Assembly (NCBI RefSeq): GCF_963674925.1
Contig: NZ_OY771648.1
Coordinates: 62,001 to 126,000 of the forward strand
Reading direction: 5' to 3'
Origin: an uncultured Draconibacterium sp.
Lineage (GTDB): Bacteria; Bacteroidota; Bacteroidia; Bacteroidales; Prolixibacteraceae
DNA length: 64,000 nt
Below, piece by piece: positions 26,048 to 34,507 of the stretch. Each line of letters starts with the position of its first letter. Position 1 is the stretch's first letter. The notes below the pieces were generated by a model. It saw nothing but the letters and a program-made list of their open reading frames with translations. It ran no database searches and was not told where the DNA came from. A program made the position numbers and the translations under genes.

Positions 26048-26314
26048 TAAAAGAAATTTTCTTGTCATTAAGCAATCATCTTAATAAACTGTTAACTGCG
26101 CAAAATTTCACATTTCCTTGAAATTAGCATCTGACAATCATCATATTGTGAATTTTTTTGAAAATACCCCTCTTAATACAAACCTCAGCATATGAAAAAT
26201 ATTTTTGGGCTTTAGTTTGCAAAAACACAAAGTACCTGACAATATTTTATATAAAAGATGGTAATTGCTCAAACCAACATAAATTTCCACTGTGCTGTTA
26301 CGAATATACCAAGA

Positions 26315-27742
26315 TTAAAACTCATAATAAACTCCGGTGTAAATACCAATCCGGTACGGACGATAATTAACATCGGGGTTCGAGTTTATCGAAGAAAGGT
26401 AATAATTCAGGCGAGGTTCCAACGCAAACGAGAAGTGTTTTCCCAATGCATAATTTACCCCTACACCAAGTGTTCCCGAGAAATTAAGCGTTGAAATATC
26501 GGCAGTACTACCAATGTTTTGCACACCGTAACTATTATCGAGATAGGCATTGTTGCCAATAACAAATCCGGCATTAATTCCACCAAGCAGCTCTACTCCC
26601 ACTTTCTTGTCGAGCACGCTATAACGTAAATACAGCGGAACTTCCACAAATTCGAATACCTGCGAGAACTCGCCATCAGAGTACAGTCTTTGTGCTGTAA
26701 CATCGTTCGAGTTTTCAAGGTTTGCCGAAATATTGGCTCCCTGTGGTGTGGTTTTCATTTCAATAACACCGGCTGTGCTGTTCATGGCAATTCCGCCCTC
26801 GCTCCTTCCGGTTTGCACCAGATTTGAAAAGCCTGTATTCAATCCATCGTATGATGCATCAGGTGCTGCCCCATAAAGCATGTCTTTGTCTGATGCAAAC
26901 AGGTTGAATGAATTATCGGCTTTTTGGCCGTCCTTCGCATAATAAATTCCACTCTCAACACGCAGGCGTTTGCTGGTTTTGTATTGCACCGAAATTCCTC
27001 CGCCAATATTACTTCCGCCATTATCGCTTTCGTAAGTCATATTTCGGGCATACGAATCGTTGTGGCTTGCCGAGTGCGACGAATATCCGGGAGTAATCTG
27101 GGCTCCAACAATCCATCCGTGTTCCTGCTGTTTTTGTTCGTTCAAACTTCGCAGGTTGGCAGCAATCAACATTTCATCGGCAGCAAAACTTTTTTCAATT
27201 TGAAATGCATTGCTCTTTTCCGCTAACGAAACGTTCGATTGTTTGGTGGTGAATATGGCCTCAATACGTTCTAACAAACTGTAGTCTTCCTCAGTACGTG
27301 CCGAAAATACCTGATCGGTTTCAGACTCGTTACGCTTTGTTGGAAGTTCAACTTCCGCCAGCATTTTATCTTCTGAAATTGATTGGGTTGCATTTGTCTG
27401 GGTACTATTTATATCCTGCGCTCCGGCCAGTTGGTCAACTTCTATTTCAATACTATTATCTTGTGGCGTAACGGCAGGTTCCTGCGTTTTTTCGGGTGCC
27501 GTTTGTTGCTGAGCCATAGTTGGCTCTTCAATAATGCTTTTTCCGCTAAAGTACCATCCGGCAAGAAAGGCCAGCACAACAACTGCCGCAGCCGAAATCC
27601 ACCCGGCATAAGCCATACGGCGTTTTTTCCGCTGCCCGTCGAGTTGCGACTGAATAGTATCCCAAACATGCGACGGTGGCGCCGCCGAAAAACCATCAAG
27701 CTTTTCTCGGATCGAATCGTCAATATTTAGTTTCTTACTCAT
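26315..27742 (-). CDS. Dual-membrane anti-sigma-like protein with outer-membrane beta-barrel
   Basis: 475 residues with unusual architecture. Residues 1-42 are a soluble acidic/basic helix region with DIREKLDGF- and PPSHVWDTIQSQL-type motifs, found in cytoplasmic sigma-binding heads. A single transmembrane helix (about 45-66) follows, then a Thr/Gln/Glu-rich linker (about 70-200) and a C-terminal beta-barrel (about 205-475) of the porin-like PorT type ending in an aromatic (YTGVYYEF). It overlaps the ECF sigma gene upstream by 4 nt. This matches the dual membrane-spanning anti-sigma (Dma) proteins described in Bacteroides thetaiotaomicron, which connect the outer membrane to a cytoplasmic sigma factor and affect vesiculation. 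Its signal and regulon here are unknown. Confidence 0.75.
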   Translation of the reverse strand: MSKKLNIDDSIREKLDGFSAAPPSHVWDTIQSQLDGQRKKRRMAYAGWISAAAVVVLAFLAGWYFSGKSIIEEPTMAQQQTAPEKTQEPAVTPQDNSIEIEVDQLAGAQDINSTQTNATQSISEDKMLAEVELPTKRNESETDQVFSARTEEDYSLLERIEAIFTTKQSNVSLAEKSNAFQIEKSFAADEMLIAANLRSLNEQKQQEHGWIVGAQITPGYSSHSASHNDSYARNMTYESDNGGSNIGGGISVQYKTSKRLRVESGIYYAKDGQKADNSFNLFASDKDMLYGAAPDASYDGLNTGFSNLVQTGRSEGGIAMNSTAGVIEMKTTPQGANISANLENSNDVTAQRLYSDGEFSQVFEFVEVPLYLRYSVLDKKVGVELLGGINAGFVIGNNAYLDNSYGVQNIGSTADISTLNFSGTLGVGVNYALGKHFSFALEPRLNYYLSSINSNPDVNYRPYRIGIYTGVYYEF

Positions 27743-28395
27743 CCGGCTGTATAATTACTTGTTTTCTCAATATCTCCATAAAGCTCTTTTACCCGGCGTT
27801 TCAAAATGTCTCTGGCGCGTGCCAGGTTCGATTTTGATGTGCCCACGGTAATTTTCATCTCTTCACTAATTTCCTGGTGGTTCATTCCTTCAATTACAAA
27901 AAGGTTAAAAACCATTCGGTAACGAGGTGGTAGTTGTTGTATCTCTGCAATTAGTTCCTTTGCTGAAATTCCGGCCAGTATATCATCCGAAACATTTTGT
28001 CCCTCGTAAATACTCACATCCTCCACCGGATGCATAACATGCTGTTTCCTGAATTTCTCTAACGAAACATTTACCATTATCCTCCTTATCCACCCTTCCA
28101 AAGAACCTTCGTGCCTAAACCGGCCAATATTCTGAAATACCTTTATAAATCCTTCCTGCAGGTTATCTTCGGCTTCGGTATTATCTTTGGCATAGCGCAA
28201 ACAAACCCCAAACATTTTTGGTGCAAATAGTTGGTATAATTGTTCCTGTGCACGTTTTTTCCCCGAAGCACAACCGTTTATTATTTTTTTCAGGTCTTCC
28301 AAAATCGTTCGCAAATAACGCCTAAAAGTACTGATAAAAACGAATTGGTTTTCATCTTTCTTTTTGGCATCTGCTTTTACAGTCAGTTCTCTCAA
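27739..28395 (-). CDS. ECF-type RNA polymerase sigma factor
   Basis: 218 residues from ATG 28395, or 188 from an alternative TTG at 28302 (LEDLKKIINGC), which is closer to the usual family start. Region 2 is AQEQLYQLFAPKMFGVCLRYAKDNTEAEDNLQEGFIKVF and region 4 is LPPRYRMVFNLFVIEGMNHQEISEEMKITVGTSKSNLARA with a helix-turn-helix. It lacks sigma regions 1 and 3, so it is an ECF (extracytoplasmic function) factor. The stop overlaps the start of the anti-sigma-like gene, so they are translationally coupled and very probably work as a pair. Confidence 0.9.
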   Translation of the reverse strand: MRELTVKADAKKKDENQFVFISTFRRYLRTILEDLKKIINGCASGKKRAQEQLYQLFAPKMFGVCLRYAKDNTEAEDNLQEGFIKVFQNIGRFRHEGSLEGWIRRIMVNVSLEKFRKQHVMHPVEDVSIYEGQNVSDDILAGISAKELIAEIQQLPPRYRMVFNLFVIEGMNHQEISEEMKITVGTSKSNLARARDILKRRVKELYGDIEKTSNYTAG

Positions 28396-28603
28396 GCTAA
28401 AATCATTGGATAGATGGGCTGCTTATTGAAAAGGTTGCGTTGAGTTGGAAATTCTTTCGCTTAATTGGAAACTTTGCTAGTTTTTAACAGAATACCACGA
28501 AGTCATAAAGCACACAAAGAAATCTTCACCGGAAATTTAATCTACTATGATTAGTGTTCCTGGTGGTAAAAACGTCATTTAACATTTGTTACGCAACCTT
28601 AAC

Positions 28604-28633
28604 TTGCCTAAACACATCTATAATGTAAATTTG
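28604..28633 (+). promoter_or_regulatory. Promoter of the serpin operon
   Basis: TTG at 28604-28606, 19-nt spacer, TAAATTTG at 28626-28633. The start would lie only about 7 nt before the ATG, so the mRNA is nearly leaderless. An inverted repeat TAAC-ATTT-GTTA sits just upstream (28580-28591). Confidence 0.65.
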
Positions 28634-28646
28634 TTAAACCTTTATT

Positions 28647-29879
28647 ATGAGAACTTCATTACCGATACTTTTAGCTTTGTTTCTTTTGATTGCCGCTTCG
28701 TGTAACCAGGATGACATAACACTTCCAAAAACAATTACTCTTGATGAAAAATCGGCTGAGTTAATTGAAGCAGAAAACGAATTCGGGCTGGAACTCTTTC
28801 AAAAAGTTTATGCCGGCGAAGAAGAGGCCGATAATATTATGGTATCGCCACTTAGCGTAAGTCTGGCACTGGCCATGACCTATAACGGAGCCAACGGCGA
28901 AACCAAAACAGCCATGGAGGAAACGCTGAAAGTTTACGGATTAACACCCGACGAAATTAACGAATCCTATGCAACACTTGTAGCCGCGTTAAAATCGCTC
29001 GACCCGAAAGTTATACTCGAAATTGCCAATGCCATATATTACCGCGAAGGATTTCCGGTTGAGCAAGATTTTGTTACCACCAACCAAAATTATTACGATG
29101 CTGAAGTGGATGCACTTAATTTCGGCTCACCACAGGCGGTGAATACCATTAATGATTGGGTGGTCGATAAAACTCACGATAAAATTGATAAGATAATCGA
29201 TAATATCAGCGGCGATCACGTTATGTTTTTATTGAATGCCATTTACTTTAAAGGAATCTGGCAATCGGAATTTGACGAAGACGACACCGAAGATTTACCT
29301 TTTTACCTGCAAAATGGGTCGACAATACAAGTACCTACCATGCAAAAAACCGAATCATTGCCCTATTATTCAAATAATGTTTTCCGGGCAATAAAACTGG
29401 CTTATGGTGCAGGCAACTATAACATGTTTGTTTTTCTTCCACAAGAAGAAAATTCACTTGAAAATATTGTGAATGAACTGGGCGTTGACAGCTGGAAAAA
29501 CTGGATGGAAAGTTTTACTGACACAGTTAATATCGACCTAAAATTGCCACGCCTTAAATACAAATACGAAATAACCTTAAACGATGTACTTGCCGATATG
29601 GGCATGGGTGTTGCCTTTGGTGATGGTGCCGACTTTACAGGAATTAACAAAGGTGGCGGTCTGAAAATTGATTACGTAAAACATAAAACCTTTATCGAAG
29701 TAAATGAAAAAGGGACAGAAGCCGCTGCAGTAACGGCTGTAGCAATTGTTGTAACATCTGTGGGGCCACACAATATGCAGTTTAATGTAAACCGCCCGTT
29801 TTTGTATGCTATTACCGAAAAAGACACGGATGCCATTCTTTTTATGGGAACTGTTAAAAATCCTGAAAGTGAAGAATAG
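28647..29879 (+). CDS. Serpin family protease inhibitor, lipoprotein
   Basis: 410 residues. The N-terminus is a lipoprotein signal with lipobox LIAASC (Cys19), so it should sit in the outer membrane or on the surface. The rest is a full serpin fold (MVSPLSVSLALAMTYNGANGET, LLNAIYFKGIWQSEF, FNVNRPFLYAI). The reactive-centre hinge reads EKGTEAAAVTAV (354-365) with small residues at P15-P9, as expected of an inhibitory serpin. Counting from Glu354 as P17, the P1-P1' bond is Thr370-Ser371, suggesting an elastase-like or subtilisin-like protease target rather than trypsin. Bacterial serpins may protect against host or competitor proteases, or guard against own proteases. It is followed by another lipoprotein gene after 50 nt. 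Confidence 0.92.
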   Translation: MRTSLPILLALFLLIAASCNQDDITLPKTITLDEKSAELIEAENEFGLELFQKVYAGEEEADNIMVSPLSVSLALAMTYNGANGETKTAMEETLKVYGLTPDEINESYATLVAALKSLDPKVILEIANAIYYREGFPVEQDFVTTNQNYYDAEVDALNFGSPQAVNTINDWVVDKTHDKIDKIIDNISGDHVMFLLNAIYFKGIWQSEFDEDDTEDLPFYLQNGSTIQVPTMQKTESLPYYSNNVFRAIKLAYGAGNYNMFVFLPQEENSLENIVNELGVDSWKNWMESFTDTVNIDLKLPRLKYKYEITLNDVLADMGMGVAFGDGADFTGINKGGGLKIDYVKHKTFIEVNEKGTEAAAVTAVAIVVTSVGPHNMQFNVNRPFLYAITEKDTDAILFMGTVKNPESEE

Positions 29880-29929
29880 ACTGAAATAAACGCAAACGAC
29901 CTACGTTGTACATAAAATTATAAAAAGCC

Positions 29930-30583
29930 ATGAAACGATTAATCGTAATACTTTCTGTATTTCTTATTGTATTTACCAGTTGCCAGGACGATGAACTGAT
30001 ATCGTTCGATGCCAAAGGTACCGTAATTGATTATGCCGGTGCCGGCGACTGTGGTTTCATCATTGAGCTCGATAACGGCAATAAAGTTCAGCCCTTATAC
30101 TATCCCGATGATTTTACCTTTTCGCAGGGACAACGTGTGTTAATTACATACACCGAACTTAATAACGTTTATATAAGCTGCGACCAGGGCGTACCTTGTG
30201 AGATAACGTACGCCGAAGAGTTGTCGTGCTCGCCTTATGTTGATCTTTATTTTGAAAATTACGACAGTCTGGCCCGCGATCCCGTACATTTACACGAGGC
30301 CTACATGGACGGCGACTGCCTGTATTTTAAACTATCGTACAGCGGAGGTTGTCAGGATCATACCATCGATTTGGCGCGCATGCATCCGTGGACTGCCAGC
30401 AGCTCAACCGTTCCCACTTTTGAGATCAGGCACAATGCCAACGGCGATTTGTGCGAAGCCTGGTTTACCCGCGAGTTCCGCTTCGACCTGTCGGATTTAA
30501 AAGCCGAAGGAAAAACAGAATTTGTACTCACCGCCAAACTTGTCGGCGACGAAGTGTACAACAAAATATTTCAGCTAGATTAG
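29930..30583 (+). CDS. Lipoprotein of unknown function next to the serpin
   Basis: 217 residues with a lipoprotein signal (MKRLIVILSVFLIVFTSC, Cys18). The early part (AKGTVIDYAGAGDCGFIIELDNG to VLITYTE, about 25-85) looks like a small beta-barrel domain of OB-like type, similar in pattern to NigD-like proteins. The second half has several cysteines and the segment YMDGDCLYFKLSYSGGCQDH. No enzymatic motif. It follows the serpin gene closely and shares its terminator, so it is probably co-transcribed and may be a surface partner; that is inference. Confidence 0.75.
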   Translation: MKRLIVILSVFLIVFTSCQDDELISFDAKGTVIDYAGAGDCGFIIELDNGNKVQPLYYPDDFTFSQGQRVLITYTELNNVYISCDQGVPCEITYAEELSCSPYVDLYFENYDSLARDPVHLHEAYMDGDCLYFKLSYSGGCQDHTIDLARMHPWTASSSTVPTFEIRHNANGDLCEAWFTREFRFDLSDLKAEGKTEFVLTAKLVGDEVYNKIFQLD

Positions 30584-30619
30584 GTATTCCACTAATTTTG
30601 CTGCTTAGTTAGTTCTCCG

Positions 30620-30655
30620 AAGGGTTGGTTGTAAAACCGGCCCTTTATTTTTTCC
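30620..30655 (+). terminator. Terminator of the serpin operon
   Basis: AAGGGTTGGTT (30620-30630) pairs with AACCGGCCCTT (30635-30645) around GTAA, followed by TATTTTTT. Confidence 0.88.
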
Positions 30656-30787
30656 ATCACACTAGTTTTTTGTGTAATGCTATTTCAGAACGAGACCTAT
30701 TTCGCTTAAACTACCTCGTAGCTCGCTAGCGAGATATAAATATGGAATTTAGTTAAAATCGATACCGCATCAGAGTATTAACTCAAA

Positions 30788-30815
30788 AATCCCGATATGC
30801 TCCGCTATCGGGATT
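30788..30815. repeat. Inverted repeat AATCCCGATA
   Basis: AATCCCGATA (30788-30797) with its exact complement at 30806-30815, 8-nt loop, no T run. Located in the 341-nt gap (30584-30924) between convergent genes that already have their own terminators; no ORF there. Confidence 0.55.
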
Positions 30816-30872
30816 AGTTCGACCATCAGATTACAGTTCGTTTCTCTCCTGTAATTTGGATCTCACTGAATA

Positions 30873-30899
30873 AAAAACGGGGAACAAAAAATGCTCCCC
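30873..30899 (-). terminator. Terminator of the FadL-like gene
   Basis: On the minus strand GGGGAGCA (30899-30892) pairs with TGTTCCCC (30886-30879), followed by GTTTTTT. Confidence 0.85.
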
Positions 30900-30924
30900 A
30901 CTTTTGCGTTATATTGTTCTTGGT

Positions 30925-32565
30925 TTAAAAAATGCTGTATGAAATACCGGCTGACAAGCTAAGTGTGGTTTTTGCATAAGTTTCATCATAGCTTCCAATA
31001 CCTGGATGTGTAAAGGTTACGGTATCGTCTTCGTAGAAAGTATTTGAAACACCCGCATCAAAGGTTAGGTTATCGGTAATCTTCCACATAATTCCGCCGC
31101 CCATGGTATACGATGAGTTGCTGTAACTAAAATCGCTTTGGTACTGAGGTGTTACACCATTTTTCGAGCGCAATCCTCCAACACTTAAAGCAAAATTATC
31201 GGTTACATTAAATTGCAAACCAAGTGACAGCTCGGTGTAGTTCCTTTTAATATCGCGATGTACCTTTTCGCCCAGAGTTGAGTAGCGAATGTTGTTACCG
31301 TAATTAACATCTCTATCGAAATACATATTGAATGAAAGTTGTGCTTCCAGCCAATCCAATCCACGATAACCTACACCCCCTGCCAATATTGCAGGAATAT
31401 CATTCGATGATTCAGCTCCGTCAGGGAATAAGCCCATATCGTCAACATCGGTTTCGTTTTCTAAAGTCAACTTGGTTTCAAACTCGTATTTTACGGCAAA
31501 TGTCCAGTCATCGGTTGGCGAAATGTTAAAACCAATAATCGGGGTAAAACCCATTCCTTTTTGTTTGGTTTTTACTTCTTTATCACCCATTTGTGTAGCT
31601 GTTCCGGTAAGTGTTTGCGCAGTACCGTTTAATGTTTGGGCGGTTGAAACAAAACCCGGTGCGGCTTGTACATACGCACCGTTAATCTGATTCAGGTTCA
31701 TGGCCGATATTTGCTCCGAAGAAAGTCCCATCAATTGCAAACCAGCCTCAATCTGTCCCTGCTGTACAGGATCCATCTGTCCTGCTCCCACCAACTGAGC
31801 TAATGTATAATCACCTGCAACAGGAAGTATTGGTGCTAATGCTTCAGGCACATTTGCCAATGCGTTTAAATTTGCTGCCATTGTGCTTACTTGCGTAGAG
31901 GCTCCATTTAACCAGGTTGCCGCATCAACTCCATTTAGCTGAATGTTACGGATTGCTCCTTCGTATTTATTTGTTGACGGCACTAAACGCAAACCTCCAT
32001 AAAACGAGAATTTTTCGTGAGGTGCATAAGAAGCTCCCAACTGAATTCCCCAGAATGTTGAAGAAGCTTCCAAAGCCATTTCAATATCGTAACTATTTAC
32101 TGCCAGCGCCGGATCGATTTGTCCTAATCCCCCCAATTGACCGGGAATTAACGAAAAAGGGATTTCCAGTGTTGGAATACCTGACGGGAACTCGGCAGTT
32201 CCACCACCACCTACCGGACCAATTCCCAATGAGAAGGCCCAGTTATTCTTTTTATAAACGGCATAAACATCAGGAAATACAGGAATTGTAGTTTCTCCTT
32301 CGTAATGTCCTGAATTTAGTGTAGGAAACTGAGTATCGATATCACGGGTCTGAAAAATTGTTTGGCTGTAAAAAGCAAAATACCAGCCATCTTCCATTTT
32401 TACCAGCCCCGCCGGGTTATAGAAAACAGCATCAATTTCTAAAGCTGCATTTCGCGACAACATACGAATGTATTGCGCACTTTGGTTGTAGTTAGTTAAT
32501 AAACCTCCTGCAAAAGCAAGCTGAAGCAGCATAGAAAATGCCACTACCAATGTCAGTTTTTTCAT
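30925..32565 (-). CDS. FadL/OmpP1/TodX family outer membrane transport protein
   Basis: 546 residues from MKKLTLVVAF (32565). The eight-residue-longer reading from 32589 would start upstream of the predicted transcription start. Signal peptide (1-20), then the family N-terminal hatch and the conserved DAVFYNPAGLVKM motif, and a C-terminal beta-barrel ending in an aromatic (GISYSIF). Members carry long-chain fatty acids or hydrophobic compounds across the outer membrane. The middle (about 195-335) is a Gln/Ala/Thr/Gly-rich insertion with short internal repeats (AQTLNGTAQTLTGTATQ) absent from Escherichia coli FadL. Monocistronic. Confidence 0.88.
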   Translation of the reverse strand: MKKLTLVVAFSMLLQLAFAGGLLTNYNQSAQYIRMLSRNAALEIDAVFYNPAGLVKMEDGWYFAFYSQTIFQTRDIDTQFPTLNSGHYEGETTIPVFPDVYAVYKKNNWAFSLGIGPVGGGGTAEFPSGIPTLEIPFSLIPGQLGGLGQIDPALAVNSYDIEMALEASSTFWGIQLGASYAPHEKFSFYGGLRLVPSTNKYEGAIRNIQLNGVDAATWLNGASTQVSTMAANLNALANVPEALAPILPVAGDYTLAQLVGAGQMDPVQQGQIEAGLQLMGLSSEQISAMNLNQINGAYVQAAPGFVSTAQTLNGTAQTLTGTATQMGDKEVKTKQKGMGFTPIIGFNISPTDDWTFAVKYEFETKLTLENETDVDDMGLFPDGAESSNDIPAILAGGVGYRGLDWLEAQLSFNMYFDRDVNYGNNIRYSTLGEKVHRDIKRNYTELSLGLQFNVTDNFALSVGGLRSKNGVTPQYQSDFSYSNSSYTMGGGIMWKITDNLTFDAGVSNTFYEDDTVTFTHPGIGSYDETYAKTTLSLSAGISYSIF

Positions 32566-32586
32566 CTTATTAAAATTATTCGTTTT

Positions 32587-32594
32587 CAAAGGTA
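32587..32594 (-). promoter_or_regulatory. Promoter -7 box of the FadL-like gene
   Basis: TACCTTTG on the minus strand; the start would be near 32580, which favours the ATG at 32565 over the one at 32589. The rest of 32595-32850 shows no gene. Confidence 0.5.
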
Positions 32595-32844
32595 TAAGAT
32601 GTAACTCCCATAGATTTAATTTGTGCTTTTATGGCAAAATTGACCATGGTCGTTTCATTTATATCAAGTTTTTATTAAAGAATTTTTCCCTTTATTTAAC
32701 AATAGTATTCCGAGAAATTTACGGTTACTGTAGTTGATGCCTGAGGGGCAAATTTAGAACTTATTCTTAAATACAAAAACTTCCCGATTGATTTTCAACT
32801 TTTTATGATTTTTTCGAACAATTTCGTCTTTTATTCGATACTTA

Positions 32845-32877
32845 TTGTACAAAAAACCCGAAGTTAAATACCTCGGG
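32845..32877 (-). terminator. Terminator of lpdA
   Basis: CCCGAGG (77-71 of this block, 32877-32871 on the minus strand) pairs with CTTCGGG (32863-32857), one mismatch, followed by TTTTTT. Confidence 0.75.
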
Positions 32878-32905
32878 CTCTTTATTTTATAGCTTTTCCT
32901 ATTGT

Positions 32906-34297
32906 TTAAATATGTATCACTTCGCCGTAAGCTGCAGCTGCGGCTTCCATTACCGCCTCGCTCATTGTAGGGTGCGGATGAATGGTTTTTAACAGCTCGT
33001 GTCCGGTAATCTCCAGCTTCTTGGCTACAACCATCTCGGCAATCATTTCGGTAACATTACCACCGATCATATGTGCACCAAGCAACTCGCCATACTTCGC
33101 ATCGAAAATCAATTTAACAAAACCATCTTTTTGTCCTGCAGCACTTGCTTTTCCACTGGCCGAGTAGGGGAATTTACCCACTTTAATTTCGTAACCGGCT
33201 TCTTTGGCTTTTGCTTCAGTTAATCCAACCGACGAAACTTCGGGGCTGGTGTAAGTACATCCCGGAATATTTCCGTAATCGATCGGTTCCGGATTCAGTC
33301 CGGCAATTTTTTCAACACAGGTAATACCTTCGGCTGATGCTACGTGAGCCAATGCCGGTCCGGCAAGAATATCGCCAATAGCGTAAACACCATCAACGTT
33401 GGTTTTGTAGTATTCATCAACTTTAACACGGCCATTATCGGTTTCAACACCCAGTTCTTCCAAACCAATATTTTCAGTATTTGGAGCAATACCTACTGCC
33501 GAAAGAACAATGTCAGCTTCAACCACTTCTTCGCCTTTTTTGGTTTTAATGGTTACTTTGCACTTATCGCCCGAAGTATCCACGCTTTCAACCGACGAAG
33601 CGGTCATCACTTTCATTTTCGATTTTTTGAAATTGCGTTCCAGCTGTTTGGCAACTTCCTCATCTTCGTTCGGCACCAGTGTTGGCATAAATTCAACCAG
33701 CGTTACTTTGGTTCCAATAGTGTGGTAGAAATAGGCAAACTCGCTACCAATAGCACCCGATCCAACAACAACCATACTTTCAGGCTGCTTATCAAGCGTA
33801 AGTGCTTTGCGGTATCCGATAATCTTTTCACCATCTTGTGGCAGGTTTGGTAATTCGCGTGAGCGGGCACCTGTTGCCAGAATAATGTGTTTAGCGGTGT
33901 ACGACGATTTTTTGCCTTTGTCGTCGGTTACTTCAACGGTATTTTTCCCGGCTAATTTCCCCCAGCCAAAAATCGATTCAACTTTATTTTTCTTAAACAA
34001 GAACTGAATTCCCTTACTCATTCCATCGGCGACATCGCGGCTGCGCTTCACCATGGCACCAAAATCGGGTTTCACTTCTCCTTCAATGGCTACACCATAA
34101 TCGGCAGCGTGGATGGCATACTCAAAAGCCTGTGCACTTTTTAGCAGCGACTTTGTAGGAATACATCCCCAGTTTAAACAAATTCCACCCAGGTTTTCTT
34201 TTTCAACCACGGCAACTTTTAATCCGAGCTGCGACGCACGAATTGCTGCAACATATCCGCCTGGTCCGCTACCTATCACTATTACATCGTAATTCAT
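32906..34297 (-). CDS. lpdA: Dihydrolipoyl dehydrogenase
   Basis: 463 residues. An FAD-dependent disulfide oxidoreductase that reoxidises dihydrolipoamide (E3 of 2-oxoacid dehydrogenase complexes or the glycine cleavage L-protein). FAD motif IGSGPGGYVAA (8-18), redox disulfide GGICLNWGCIPTK with Cys40 and Cys45, NAD motif VVGSGAIGSEFA, FAD motif VYAIGDI, and the C-terminal HPHPTMSEAVMEAA with the catalytic His-Glu pair. No E1 or E2 genes are adjacent, so the complex it serves cannot be told from context. Confidence 0.94.
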   Translation of the reverse strand: MNYDVIVIGSGPGGYVAAIRASQLGLKVAVVEKENLGGICLNWGCIPTKSLLKSAQAFEYAIHAADYGVAIEGEVKPDFGAMVKRSRDVADGMSKGIQFLFKKNKVESIFGWGKLAGKNTVEVTDDKGKKSSYTAKHIILATGARSRELPNLPQDGEKIIGYRKALTLDKQPESMVVVGSGAIGSEFAYFYHTIGTKVTLVEFMPTLVPNEDEEVAKQLERNFKKSKMKVMTASSVESVDTSGDKCKVTIKTKKGEEVVEADIVLSAVGIAPNTENIGLEELGVETDNGRVKVDEYYKTNVDGVYAIGDILAGPALAHVASAEGITCVEKIAGLNPEPIDYGNIPGCTYTSPEVSSVGLTEAKAKEAGYEIKVGKFPYSASGKASAAGQKDGFVKLIFDAKYGELLGAHMIGGNVTEMIAEMVVAKKLEITGHELLKTIHPHPTMSEAVMEAAAAAYGEVIHI

Positions 34298-34362
34298 TGT
34301 ATTTTGAAATTTATTGATATTTGATTTATGTAAGTAACACCTTACCCACAGAAAGGTTCTAA

Positions 34363-34370
34363 CAAAATTA
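34363..34370 (-). promoter_or_regulatory. Promoter -7 box of lpdA
   Basis: TAATTTTG on the minus strand, 66 nt upstream of the ATG; no clear -33 element. Confidence 0.4.
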
Positions 34371-34423
34371 CTTCTTTTATGATGGATTTAAAAGTGTTAG
34401 CTACATGAAAGATCTCATAAAAC

Positions 34424-34472
34424 AAGGCAGACAAAAGGATAGTGAATTGCTGCTTTTTGCCTGCCTTTTTTA
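34424..34472. terminator. Terminator of meaB
   Basis: AAGGCAG (34424-34430) pairs with CTGCCTT (34461-34467), extended by CAAAAG/CTTTTTG. It ends about 36 nt past the meaB stop and is T-rich on both strands. Confidence 0.75.
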
Positions 34473-34507
34473 TGTTACTATTTATTTACACAAATAAACA
34501 GCTCCGC

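Noticed and set aside
33344..33853. 169-residue ORF opposite lpdA
   Set aside because: Phe/Asn/His-rich translation typical of an antisense shadow frame.
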